Below, in pieces: positions 53,891-64,000 of a stretch of DNA of 64,000 bases. Location of the stretch: assembly GCA_001636815.1 (NCBI GenBank), contig AZHD01000002.1, forward strand, positions 57,361 to 121,360, in the 5' to 3' direction. Below the pieces are notes generated by a model that worked only from the letters and a program-made list of their open reading frames with translations, had not been told where the DNA came from and searched no databases. Made by a program: the position numbers and the translations under genes. The first letter of the stretch is position 1, and every line of letters begins with the position of its first letter. The DNA is from Niveomyces insectorum RCEF 264 (Eukaryota; Ascomycota; Sordariomycetes; Hypocreales; Cordycipitaceae).

Positions 53891-54909
53891 AAGAGGCCAT
53901 GCAGTCTTATACACTCCGTTCTTGCGAAACTTGTTCTCGCCATCAACACCACATTAACAGGTTGTCACCTTTTTCCTCGTTTAGTTAACGGTGTCCAGGG
54001 CTATCTGCTTCTCAAGACACTTTATTAAATACCAAACTAAATATTCGTGACCCAATTTCTATCTCCTGGTATTACATGTGTCATAGAAACAGCATATATA
54101 CTATAGTAATTATTGTCTTGTGGTAGCTGTGATCAACAAGCCACTCTACACAGACACCAGCTCCCCTTCCCGCGAATAGTTCGCCAGCTCATTGAGGGTT
54201 TAATACTTCCAAGTACGTGCCCAACCACTGAGGCCAAAGAGGCTGCCCATGACGGTTTCTTCAAACCATAATCAATTCCTCCTTAAGACACTCCTGTTCA
54301 ACTTCAGATACCAAGCCCGGCAGAAGATACCTGTTGTAAACTTATTCCACTGGAGCCGGTGAATAAAATTCCCAGGCCGGGCTGATAACTAGCACCGTTT
54401 ATATACATGTTGGAAAAAAAACAAAAAACAAAAAAAAAAGGTTGGCTGGGAGCTTCCGATTGTCTTGTCATTTTTTAGAGAGCTGGCCTGGAGCAAAAAT
54501 AAGCTATAAAAGTTGACTCTATTATTACAGCGGGTTAGAGCACTAGTATTCCCTAGACTCAGCGGAGAATTTGGTGGTATGATGCAACTGCACACTGAAC
54601 GCCTTCCCTCCCCGTGGTCGATCTTTGTTACGTAAGCCAAACGTGCCCCTTTGTGATGGAAAACGTCACAAAACGAACGCAAAAGAAAAAAAAACATAAA
54701 TCATCAACAAAGATCTCGAGCAAAGCCATGACCTCTCATATCTGGTGGCTTACATTTCAAAGAAGTTGCTTCACACGAGCAAATGGGCCGTTCCATCACG
54801 CTTTTTGTTTAACAAAAGATGCGTGACTGACAAGTGAAAGTGGATTTTGCCTTCGTCTGAAGTCGTGCGTCGTGAAGACAGCACTTCTGTCAAAATCATC
54901 TCCTGCACG
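53891..54909. other. Intergenic, 1.0 kb, nothing recognised
   Basis: A/T-rich spacer between two tandem plus-strand genes, with A-rich runs near 54413-54440. It marks the end of cluster B. No gene, RNA or operator recognised. Confidence 0.5.
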
Positions 54910-57477
54910 ATGCCAGCTCCTTTTGCTATACCAGGGTACTACTGGGGTAAGTAGATGCGACATTGTGGCCGATATGTGTCTTTTTTGAAGCAAAATGGAA
55001 TTGCTGACGGGCGTCATCGCTCACGCGCAGACGAGGAACGCCAAAAGTTCTTCAAGGTTGAAAAGACCGGCACCGCGCCGGCCGGTGCGCCCTGGTCGCA
55101 GGACCAGGTCGGCCGTCAGCACAAGCGCCAGAAGCGGGCTTCTGCCGCAGGATTGTCTCGGCCGTCGGGGTCGCGGTCGGCGGGCCGTCAGGCGCAGACG
55201 CCCGTGCCGCTGCCGGTGGTGCGTGCTCTGTCCCTGCCCCATGTGGCCGGCTACTACGACCGCGAGGTGGGCGGCGGGCTCGCGGACAGCGGTGCATTCG
55301 CCGCGATTGCCAGCGGCCGCGGTGGTGGCAGACTCAGCTGCGAAGATAGTGGTACATCTTGCAGCAGCAATAGCAGCAATAGCAGCAGAAGCAGAAACAC
55401 GCGGCCGCCGCTGGCCGCCACTGCCGTCGCCGCCTACGCCTCTGGCCTGCGCTTTCACGGCGCTGTGTCCATCCTCGACGAGGACTACAGCCTGTACTTG
55501 GAGCGTGTGCACGCCAATGTGGGCTGGGCGGCGCCGGGGGAACCGTTCACTGTGGCGATGACGCAGCCGCCGCGCGCGACCAAGACGCCCATCTCGTGCA
55601 TGTACGTGTACGGCGGCGACGAAGCATCGGGGCTGGGCGTCGTATACACGAGTCCGTTTGTTTGTTTTTCCCCACGTATTCGTTTTTTTCTTATCTGGTA
55701 CTCATGTGGCCTTCATTTAACCTAACGCGACGCGACAGACGTCGGAAGTCCGATGGAACGGCAAGGATCCATTAAGGGGCAATACATACCGCGTGACGAA
55801 GAAGGACGGTACGTTTTGATGGTTTTTTTTTGTGAACATTCAACCCCAATCTCTCCTTTCACATGCTAATTCTTATTTGGTTTTTTTTGCTTGTTCTAGA
55901 ATTCCTGCCACCTGGCCGGAAACGGGCCCCTTCTCCGTGTATGCCGAGTACCAGCGCACGCGCAGCGAAGGCTTCGACGTGCCCGAAGCCTCGGCCATCT
56001 GCTATCACGAGACCTCGCGGAACATGATCGTGACATCCCGTGAGGTGTCGAATGTGTATCACGGCCCGTACACAGATATTCTTTTTGAAGGCAAAACCCC
56101 CATCCATATCTTTTCGCCAGAGATGAGGTCCGAGGCCCCAAACCGACTAAGGCCACGATGGGGCCTTGGCAACACCGGTTACGGTTCAGGGGAAGGTCAG
56201 ACCATTTTTTTTTATGTTTTCTTTCTTCGGAGTTTCATTCCGCTCATTCTAAATCACACGGCCTACAACCATGGGACGCAGTTGGCTTTCTATTTTTTTT
56301 TTTTTTGCCGGTGTAAGCTGACACACTCACCGCAGATACGAACCCCGTATATTACGTACGTGCAAGAGACGCGCTCGATGCGGTCTACGCGTGTGCCCCG
56401 GCGCCGAGTGGCTCCAGTCTGCTGTGCGTGGTAGGCACGGGCCGCGGCCTGGCCGAGATTGATCTGGCGACCGTGCAAAGGGCCGTTGCCGCGTCTCAAG
56501 ATTTCTCTCCTCTCGACCGGCAGAATGGCGCGTCCCAAATAACCATGTCGTGGAACGCCGAGCAGTTTGCTCACTGGTGCGGGCAGCAGGGATTTTTTCC
56601 GCCCACCGTCAGCATGTTCCGTCCCGGCGGGCCGCCATTGTCGGCGTCCGCTAACGGCAACGACAACAACACCAGCCGCCGGCGCCGCGGTCGTCCTGCC
56701 CGGCCACGGGATCTCATCACGACCGTCGATTTCCTCGACAGACACCCCCAGATCGTCCTAGCTGGTGGCCGGTGGTCGGAGCCATGGCTGGTCGACCTAC
56801 GCGAGCCAGCGGTGACGCGCTGGCACCGATTTGGGGGTGGTGGAGCCAGCGGGAATCCCGGCGACAGCGTTGGTGGGGGATCACGCACGCCGAGTGCCGC
56901 AAACACGGAGCCCAACGCTGTTGCGCACGTACGCTCGGCTGGGCCCCACCGCGTGGTCGCGGCCGGCTTGCGCGACACGATGCTGCTCTACGACCTGCGC
57001 TACATCAAGGCGCCGCGTGCGCGCAGCAGGGGCAGCGGCATTGGCGGCAGTTCCACTGCTTGTCCCGTCCTCCGGTTCGACCATTACTACAACGAAGCCC
57101 GCCTGGTTGGGACGGGGTTCGCCGTGGACGCGGCCCTGGGCCTGGTGGCCGTGGGCGACTGCCACGTCCCGCGCACGGGTCTAGGCGGCGGCATTTCTCT
57201 GTACTCGCTTCATACCGGCCAACGACTTCACGCCCCTGGGCTGGACAAGATCAGCTACTCAAACGCAACGCTGGCTCGGGAGTACACGCCGCATCTGCTC
57301 CCGACGGCGCGCGCCAACGACGACAGCGGGAACAGCTTGCCGCCCCCGCCGACACGGCATCTACCACGCATCCAAGCCATCAACTTCGCGAGCCTGCCGG
57401 GCGAAGGGCCGAGCTTGTTTGTGGGCGTAGGGCCAACCGTGCAAAAGTACTCGATCGGAGCACCTGCTGACCTTTAG
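54910..57477 (+). CDS. WD40-repeat protein, DCAF4/WDR21-like
   Basis: Five exons: 54910-54946, 55031-55651, 55739-55808, 55900-56195 and 56336-57477 (721 residues). The N-terminus joins as MPAPFAIPGYYWG and DEERQKFFKVEKTGTAPAGA, the short PG-Y---(E)-(K)-(Y/F)FK motif seen at the start of DCAF4-type proteins, followed by WSQDQVGRQHKRQKR. Blade-like segments include RFHGAVSILDEDYSLYLERV, SGSSLLCVVGTGRGLAEIDL, HRVVAAGLRDTMLLYDLRYI and GLVAVGDCHVPRTG; the LLYDLR block is a WD-type end. The short exon 3 only joins both neighbours in the frame that reads VGSPMERQGSIKGQYIPRDE. Donors GTCCGT and GTCAGA are weak. DCAF4 proteins are substrate receptors of CUL4-DDB1 ubiquitin ligases; that role is inferred. 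Low-complexity Ser/Asn and Gly inserts are frequent. Confidence 0.75.
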
Positions 57478-59219
57478 TGCGTTCACGAGGTCGCGCAAGG
57501 GTCGTCCTGGTTTTCTTTCACCGAATGGCAAAAAATAAATAAATAGAAATGAATTAACGAAGACAAGCCCTCTCTGCAAAGACGCGACATTATGCGGCCG
57601 AAAAGGGCCGGCGTGTCCGGACTTGTTGGCTTAACGTTCAAGTATGATCACACGAAATATGAAAAAGTTTGACCAAGAGTCATTTCTCTAGTGTCGTATT
57701 CTCTAAAAATATGAACAAGTTACGGAGTAGAATAAGCACATATCATTAAAGCGAAGCCCTGTGCACTGTTGTTCATAGGCAGTTGCAAACTCTTCTCAAG
57801 GGTGTGTCGTTACAGTAATTCAACGACGACGCACCTATCTGGGGAAAATCCATTCACTGAAAGACGCGTACGGCTGGAGGATGTATGTTCTAGTCGTTCT
57901 CATGCAAGGGAAAACGGCAATCTAACCTCAGCATGCGCAGGGCGATCTGAAGCGGAAGGACGATCAGGCCCGAAGCGCAGGTTTCCGCAGATGGCAGCCG
58001 CGTAGGCCGTCAGGATCAAAGCGAACGTCTTGGCCAGAAACAACAGGACAGACAAGAGAATCAGCAAACGTCTAAGAGTCAGCAATCTCACAGCCACTTT
58101 CTTCCCGGCACCACGCCAGCCTATCGCTGCATCTTGTGGTCCCCGACCGTTTTCTCCCCAGACGGCAGGCGCAAGGCCGGCGCATCCGTCGTTTTGTCCG
58201 GAATCTCGGGCTCGCCCGGCTTCGCGTTTGTGTGCCAAACACGGCATCAGTCACATCCGGACTGCTGGTGTCTGTCACCGAGGGCAGCCAGCCGCCGTTT
58301 TCAATCCCCTCAATGGTAGCCCTGTTTGCGCATTGGGGTTCCAGCTAAGCCTTTTCTTCGCTCATGTCTAAATAATGAGCTAGGACGCAGCTTCGCTTTT
58401 GTTGCTTCGACGGCCAACCGGCCATCCGAGTTGGCAAACGCTCGTTCGCGGTATAGTTGTGTTCTTTTGAGATTTCGCAGCCTAGGGGCGATCGATCTGC
58501 GGCTGTCGGCAACCTTAATAGCGTGATTAACGAGAAAAGATAGAATATAATTTCGGCGTATCAAACTCAACTCCTGAAAAGCTACAGACTCATTCGCTCC
58601 GTCAGACCTTTGGCCCAACGACCGAACACTGACTCGATGCTTCGGACAGCGTCGCTTTATGATGAAGTCAATTATCCGTGGGCCGCCTGCTTCAGCTGTC
58701 TCCTAGTAAATAATGGATATCGATATGCTTGCGTGTCGTGTCAGTGAATAAATAAATAATGCTGGGAAATGCTGTCCGTACGTACGACTAGCAGTTCCGC
58801 AGCCAATGGAAAAAGGACGAGGACCAAGGAATAGGAATGAGATAGAACAACAAGCCGCATCCTACACATAAACAACATAAGAAGTCACGACGAAGACAAA
58901 ACAGAAAATTTCAAAAAGTCGAACGAGGAGGCTGAACGAGCAAGAGCAACAAATGCCCTTTGCAGGGTTTCAATTTGGCAAATGGCAGCTGTTGACACTT
59001 GCCGTACTTGCGAGAGGTACAACAGAGACCGTTTTCCTGTGTTCCCCTTTCCAAGCTCAAATTCGATCGCTGCTGGTTGGCGTCGGCTTGGGACGCAAAA
59101 CAGAAATACATAGAAAAAAGTGCCCAACTCCTCCGTCTTTATCCCAGGTTATAATCACTAGGACCATCTTTCCAGCTTGCGTTTTTTAATTGTTTTCGTT
59201 TTACCACCTAAAAGGCTCC
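57478..59219. other. Intergenic, 1.7 kb, convergent, with a probable gene relic
   Basis: Lies between the 3' ends of the WD40 and Nic96 genes. It holds a TACGGAGTA nonamer at 57721-57729 and the likely decayed minus-strand gene listed separately at 57900-58365. The rest is A/T-rich with no frame of note. Confidence 0.5.
57900..58365 (-). pseudogene. Probable decayed protein gene
   Basis: On the minus strand a start at 58365 reads MSEEKA, meets an in-frame TAG at 58347-58345, then continues with coding-like sequence (IEGIENGGWLPSVTDTSSPD). A second frame carries KPGEPEIPDKTTDAPALRLP before a stop at 58123-58121, and a third carries a hydrophobic span (LLILLSVLLFLAKTFALILT) near 58060-57990. 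Coding-like pieces spread over three frames with stops suggest a gene inactivated by point changes and indels. No family recognised; it could also be an active gene with unseen introns. Confidence 0.35.
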
Positions 59220-62200
59220 TCAGTCGGCAGACGCCCGCGCCAGCGCCTCGTGCAGGTAGGGCGGGAAGCGGTACCGCAGCTGGCTCGTGTAGGCGGTCAG
59301 GTCGACGCACATCTGCTTCAGCCCGTCGGCCAGCATGCGTGACGTCGACTCGTTGCCGCTAAACTGGCCGTTCAGCAGCCGCTGCCGCTGCTGCGTGCAG
59401 CACAGAATCGTCCACATCAGCAGGTTGGGCACGTTGATGGCCACGGGCTGGGCGAGGCTCGAGAACCGCGCCGCGCAGCTGCGGATGGCGCTGGGGTCGC
59501 CTTTGGCCTCGAGCGGGAGGATTTCGAGGTCGCGAATTTTCTGTGTCCATTAGCTTCGGCGGGGGAGAGGGAGGTGGAAGAGACAGGTAAAAAAAAAGAA
59601 TAGAACCTACGTCCAAACATTGCGGCCACTTGCGCGCCTCCACCAGACCCTTGATCTCGCTCATCTGCAGCAGCACGCTGCACGCGATGCGGTTCTCCTC
59701 GCGGATCCGCTGTCGGAACATCTGGTCGCGCTCGTACATGGCCATCATGCTGCGTGCCAGCTCCACGGGGTCGTCAATGGCCGCCAGGCTGAGGCTGCTG
59801 CCGGCCTGCGCCGACGGCGTGGACGCCGCCGCTTTGTCCTCTTCGCCGCCGACACGCGGCTTCACAGGGACCAACCGCATGGGCTCCTCGCCGATCTCGA
59901 GCGCGATCGCCTCGCTCAGCGCCCGGCTCACAATGACGACGACCGTGTCGTAGTCGCCCGCGAGGTGGTACAGCAGCACGGCGTCCGTGGTGCGTCCGCC
60001 GTCGTCGGCGTCGCGCGCGGCCTGCAGCGTAATGGCCCGGACAAAGTCCTGTTCGCGGTCCAGGGCAATGAGAGGTCCGCGCTCCTCGATCAAGCCGCGG
60101 ATGCGCGCACCGTCCGGCCGGATGTCGCCGATAAGCTTGCTGAACTCGCGCGTCTCCAGCACCAGCTCGCGCAGCGCCTCGTAACACAGCGCGGCGGCCG
60201 CCGACTGGTCTTTGGGCCGCGGCGGTTGCAACGGCGGTGCGGCAGCGCCGCCAGCAGCGAAGCCCAGATTGTTGTTGGCAGTCGGGTCAGACTCCGCATC
60301 GTCGCCCAGGCAGATCAACACCAGGTAGTCCACCGCGGCCGCCACATTGGCGGCGCGGAAGTCGCGCGTGTAGTAGCCGACCATGCGCGCAAAGTTGACC
60401 TGCGGCTGGCCGCGGGTGTTGTGGCTGAGCAGCTCGTTGGCGGCGGCCAGGCTGGCGTCGGGGGTGCGCAGGAGACCGTAGTAGTCGAGCGCGATGGCAA
60501 CGTGCACGGCGTCAATGTAGGAGAAGGCGTACAGGTAGGCGACGGCAGGCTCAAAGAGGCCGGCGAGCACCTGCAGGTAAAAGAACATGGCAAAGGACCC
60601 GGTGGTCGTGACACCGGGCGTGTTCTTGGCGAAGTGCTTCTGCCCAATCTCGCGGATGGTCGCCTGCAGCTCAGCGAGGCCGTACGTCTCGCTCGCCAGC
60701 TCGGCGGCGCGGTCGCCCTCGCGCGCCAGATTGAACTGCAGCCAGATCCAGTCGTGGACGTCTGTCTGCAGGTTGTCGAGGTTGCGGTTGCCGACGTCGC
60801 AGCGGCCAATCACCTTGTAGCAAGCCATGCGGAACGGGTCGACCGAGCCCTGGGGCGCGTTGCGCGCCCGCTGCGTGTAGTCGCTCGTGCAGCGCTCCTG
60901 CATGGCGCGCTTCAGGCGGCGGTCGTCGCTCGCGGCGTAGCTGTTGATGTAGCTGGCGAACACGCGGTCGATGCCGCGGATCTGCGTCTGGTGGTCGTTG
61001 ACGTACAGCGCGGCCTCGTCCACGTGACCCGACCGCAGCAGGTAGAACACGACGGCCCAGACATACTCGCCCTGCACCTGCTGCAGGTCCACGTTGTCCG
61101 GCGCGAGCGTCTTTTGTTTCGCCCGCACGCGGATGTACGCCTTGATCTTGCTGACCACGTCGGGCCGCCCGCCCAGGCTGGCCTCCTGCGGGAACTTTGC
61201 GATCTGTGCTTCCACATGGGCAAAGAACTTCCGCTCCAAGAACCGGTTGGCGCCAGCCAAAATGCGCTGGCGCAGAGCGATGGCGTCAGCGCTGTTAGCG
61301 TTGGGGTCCAGGTACGCCTTGGCAAACGCGCGCTGGCGCGGGCCCGGTGTGCCCCGTGAGGGCAGCCCGGCGGATTGTGGGCTACCGGCGGCATCGGGTT
61401 GCTCGCCGACAATTTCGGCGAGGGCGCGGAATGCGTCCACCACCAGCGTCTCGGGACGTTCGCCACCCAAGGTGGACTCGACATCCACCAGCTCGCTCAA
61501 AATGGGGAACGGCGCCGCCTCGGCACGGCAGTCGTTGAGCCGGTGGATGGTCCCCGCGAGACGCGCTTGCTTTTCGCGCGTGTAGCGGTCATCCACCAAT
61601 GCGCCGCTGGTGCCGCCGCTGGCGCTCACGCCGCCGCCAGCACCGCTACCAGCTCCCGCCGCCTTCGCAGCAGAGGAACCGCCCGGCGAGGTGCCCATTA
61701 CCGTCTCGACATCGGTAAATTCTGACGTGTGGGCCCCGATGCGGCTCGCCGAGCCAATTACAGATTTTTGCATGCGCGACCGGCCAAACACGCTGCCGCG
61801 GTTTCCGCTCGCCTTGGCACCGGGCGTCTGCGACGGGGGCGGTTGCTGCGACTGCTGCATGCGACTCCGCCGGCGGCCAAAGCCACCGGTCCCCCGCGAC
61901 GTGCCTGCTCCTGCCGCACCACCGCCGGCACCATCGTCCCGTGTCTTGATGCCAAAATGCTCGTAAATGCGCCGCCGCTGCGCGTCCCACTCCATGGTCA
62001 CGTTCTCCTCCAGAAAGCTGTCAAAGTCGCGCACCGACCGGTCGAGGCCGTCCGCGATCATGCTCAGCGTGGTTTTCGTCTGCAAGTTGGCCAGATAGGT
62101 GTCGACGTCGACCTCGTTGACTACGCCGCCGCCGCCGCCGGCAAGCGACGCCCCAGCCCCTGCCGCACCGGCAAACCCTCCCCCAGGCGCGACCGGCCGC

Positions 62201-62751
62201 GCAGCAGAGTAGATGCCAAAGTTGCCGAGGTCGCGCACCGCCGCGCCAGGGTCCACACCCGACGCGGCCAGAACGTAGTGCGCCTTGCCGTCCTGCAAAG
62301 GTGCCGCGCCAGCACCGGCACCGGCACCGGCACCCGTCGCACCAGCGCCTGGGCCGAGCTTGCGCAGCTTCTGGCGGAGGTCACCCAAGCCCAGATGCAG
62401 GCTCGGTAGGTCAGCGTTGGTGCCGTCAGCGAGGACGTTGCCCTCGCCGTTGGTGCGTTTTTTGCTCTTGGCGAGCAGGCTGTCAAAGTAGGCGCTCGAG
62501 GTCGGGCGCGCGGCGGCGTTGGCATTCACGCTAGTGTTCTGGGCGGCAAACGCGTTGCCTGCGGGTGCTGCCTGCGGCTGGGCGGGCGCCGGGTTGTTGT
62601 TCCACATGCTGAAGCCGAGGAGAGAAGGCCGGGCCTGGGTGGTCGCGGCCGCGTTGGAGGCGGGCGTCGCGGACGTGCTGCTGCCGAAGAGGGTCGACCC
62701 GCCGAAAGCCGTATTTGTTCCGGCGGGTTTGGCTGCACCGAACAGCGACAT
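59220..62751 (-). CDS. nic96: Nucleoporin Nic96 (Nup93 family)
   Basis: Exons 62751-59611 and 59540-59220 (1153 residues); the 70-base intron GTAGGT...ACACAG joins WPQCLD to KIRDLEILPLEAKGD. The N-terminus has a few FG-type motifs (MSLFGAAKP, AFGGSTLFGSS). Residues 86-99 (SAYFDSLLAKSKKR) and about 115-133 (LPSLHLGLGDLRQKLRKLG) match the two short helical linkers known in fungal Nic96 that hold the Nsp1 channel complex and Nup192/Nup188. The rest is the alpha-helical Nup93/Nic96 domain with AFAKAYLDPNAN, YVWAVVFYLLRSGHVDEAAL, EDFVRAITLQ-like DREQDFVRAITLQA, LLYHLAGDYDTVVVIVSRAL and the last exon NVPNLLMWTILCCTQQRQRL. It is an inner-ring scaffold of the nuclear pore. Several Gly/Ala runs lie between the linkers and the helical domain. 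The start follows the canonical MSLFG; an upstream Met (62922) is disfavoured. Confidence 0.95.
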
Positions 62752-63380
62752 GGTGACGTGTGTTTGTTCGTGGGAAGGATGTGTCGGGAAAACAACAGAA
62801 AAAAAGAAAACAAAAAGCAGGACAGACTTTGCTGTCCTACGGCGTTGTCTCCTGTCCCTCCTTTTTAGACTACAAAAAATTAAGTTGCTTCGTCTTGAGA
62901 TAATAAACCGTTTCTCCCACAACGTTTGTCGTGAAGGATAGGTGGTGGAAACTAAAGGTCGCGATGCCGATTGTCTGTTGAATTGTTTGCTCGCGTCTTT
63001 TTTGTTTTCTTAGGCGTACAAAATGTATGGAATATGTTGGCACGCTTTTTCTTTCCGCCAAGGAGAGAAGAGCTCTAACCGGGTCGGTGTATTGGTCCAA
63101 GCGCCATACCTACCTCTCCCAGCAACCAATCAGAAGCAGCTGTGCCTGGTATGTTGTGCCCCAAGCTTGCCCATTTGAGCTATTCGCAGTGCCCTTCTTC
63201 AATATTTTTAATGCAAATCGCTTCGCTGTATTCCGTATTACATAACGCTCTGTCTGTCTTTTTACAGTGGCCGGCCCCCCTGTATTCCGTGATTTCCCTT
63301 GCCATTACTGTCTCTCCACCGAAAATTAAGTCATTAGAACTGCCTCCGTTTTGCTCGTCACGTCGCCGTCCCCGTCGGCC
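62752..63380 (-). promoter_or_regulatory. Upstream region of nic96
   Basis: A 629-base spacer between nic96 and the FGGY kinase 3' end. T/C-rich near the nic96 start; no reading frame with coding bias. Confidence 0.45.
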
Positions 63381-64000
63381 TCACATCTTCCAGCCCTCGA
63401 CGGCCGCGTCCACCTTGCTCCGGTACTCGCGCTGCGTCCGCAGCTGGTCCAGCATGACTTCGTACTTGGCCGCCAGCAGCCGCTTCTCGCCGGCGTCCGC
63501 CGACGGCTGCACCACGCGGCCAGGACGCGTCATGCGCAGCATGATGTCCCACAGGGGCTCCGTCTTGTTGTTGTTGCTGTCCGTGGCAAGCCCGCTCCCT
63601 CCGCTCGCCGCCTTCGCCCCCAGCATGGCCGCGCCGTGCACCACCGCCGCGCTGTCGTACCGCGGGATCACCACGGGCAGGCCGCACGCCGTCGCGATCA
63701 GGTCCACCAGCAGGTCGTTGCGGCACTGGCTGCCGGACATGAACACGCTGCGCAGGCTGTGGCCCGCGCGGTTCATGGTGTCGACGATCTGGCGTGTCTG
63801 CAGCGCGATGAACTCGAGCGCGGCGTAGTACAGCAGGGCCAGGCCCTCGGCGCTCTCGCTGTCGCCGCTGCCCAGGCCGACGAGCGCGCCGCGCATGTGC
63901 GGGTCCGCCAGCGGCGAGCGGTTGCCCCAGAGGTCGCCGTAGAAGAACAGGTGGCGGGCGAGGTAGCCGACGGCGGGTGCCGCGGCTGCGGCCGCGGCCC
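63381..64000 (-). CDS. FGGY-family carbohydrate kinase (ribulokinase-like), 5' part outside window
   Basis: The last 206 codons are visible without an intron; the gene continues beyond 64000. The C-terminal FGGY domain shows HLFFYGDLWGNRSPLADPHM, MRGALVGLGSG, ALLYYAALEFIALQTRQIVD, the ATP-site loop VFMSGSQCRNDLLVDLIATA (the GG/SGS-x-N/D-x2-L-V-x-L motif) and CGLPVVIPRYDSAAVVHGAA. It ends AAVEGWKM. This pattern fits the eukaryotic FGGY D-ribulokinase-like proteins (yeast YDR109C, human FGGY), which phosphorylate pentuloses; glycerol and xylulose kinases have a different loop. A poly-Ala/Gly stretch lies at the very end of the window (GCC/GCG run). The substrate domain lies outside. Confidence 0.88.
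   Translation of the reverse strand, partial: AAAAAAAPAVGYLARHLFFYGDLWGNRSPLADPHMRGALVGLGSGDSESAEGLALLYYAALEFIALQTRQIVDTMNRAGHSLRSVFMSGSQCRNDLLVDLIATACGLPVVIPRYDSAAVVHGAAMLGAKAASGGSGLATDSNNNKTEPLWDIMLRMTRPGRVVQPSADAGEKRLLAAKYEVMLDQLRTQREYRSKVDAAVEGWKM

Noticed and set aside
54520..54590. tRNA-like string (GGGTTAGAGCACTAG) after the sugar transporter
   Set aside because: There is no matching T-arm (GGTTCGA-type) or acceptor-stem pairing downstream.
55642..55738. Alternative splice of the WD40 gene using GTATAC at 55642
   Set aside because: It gives an exon 3 frame that cannot join the next exon without stops; the donor at 55652 joins all exons in one frame.
59620..61359. 579-codon plus-strand frame opposite nic96
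   Set aside because: It is the antisense shadow of a GC3-rich conserved gene; its composition (Ala/Arg/Val/Gln-rich, no motif) is an artefact.

Overview
The window is nuclear DNA of a filamentous ascomycete (Pezizomycotina, probably Sordariomycetes). The genes carry many short introns of about 60-110 bases with GT...CTAAC/CTGAC...AG signals, the coding GC at third positions is high, long intergenic spacers hold A/T and pyrimidine runs, and the gene content is fungal (Get1, Nic96, Rho1, a mitochondrial uL24, Zn2Cys6 regulators). I assembled the exons by hand from splice signals and family patterns; nothing was aligned by computer. I recognised no transposon, rRNA or tRNA.

Housekeeping left half (1-34.8 kb): 5' part of get1 (-), a PTAR1/ECM9-like prenyltransferase-alpha-repeat protein (+), a hotdog thioesterase (-), a 75-residue single-span membrane protein (+), an unrecognised protein with three tandem repeats (-), a GPI-type aspartyl protease (+), an AVT-type amino acid transporter (+), a 29-residue cysteine-rich peptide behind a strong-looking promoter (+), rho1 (-), mitochondrial ribosomal protein uL24m with an apparent frame break (+), a large conserved fungal protein of unknown function (-) and an SRPK-like kinase (-).

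Accessory middle (35-54 kb): two compact catabolic-looking clusters. Cluster A (35.3-45.0 kb) has a Dal5/Tna1-type MFS transporter, a LigI-like amidohydrolase (lactonase type), a Zn2Cys6 regulator, an RraA/LigK-like oxoacid aldolase and a D-2-hydroxyacid dehydrogenase. Its intergenic regions hold four copies of CCGG-N7-CCGG, a good candidate operator. The proposed logic is uptake of an organic acid, lactone opening, aldol cleavage to oxoacids and reduction of an oxoacid. Cluster B (45.5-53.9 kb) has a secreted SnoaL-like protein, a second Zn2Cys6 regulator, a nucleoside hydrolase whose metal site needs an 8-base micro-exon, and a divergent sugar-porter MFS gene. This suggests nucleoside salvage with pentose uptake.

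Right end (54.9-64 kb): a DCAF4/WDR21-like WD40 protein (+), a probable decayed gene, the nucleoporin Nic96 (-), and the 3' part of an FGGY sugar kinase (-) cut by the window end.
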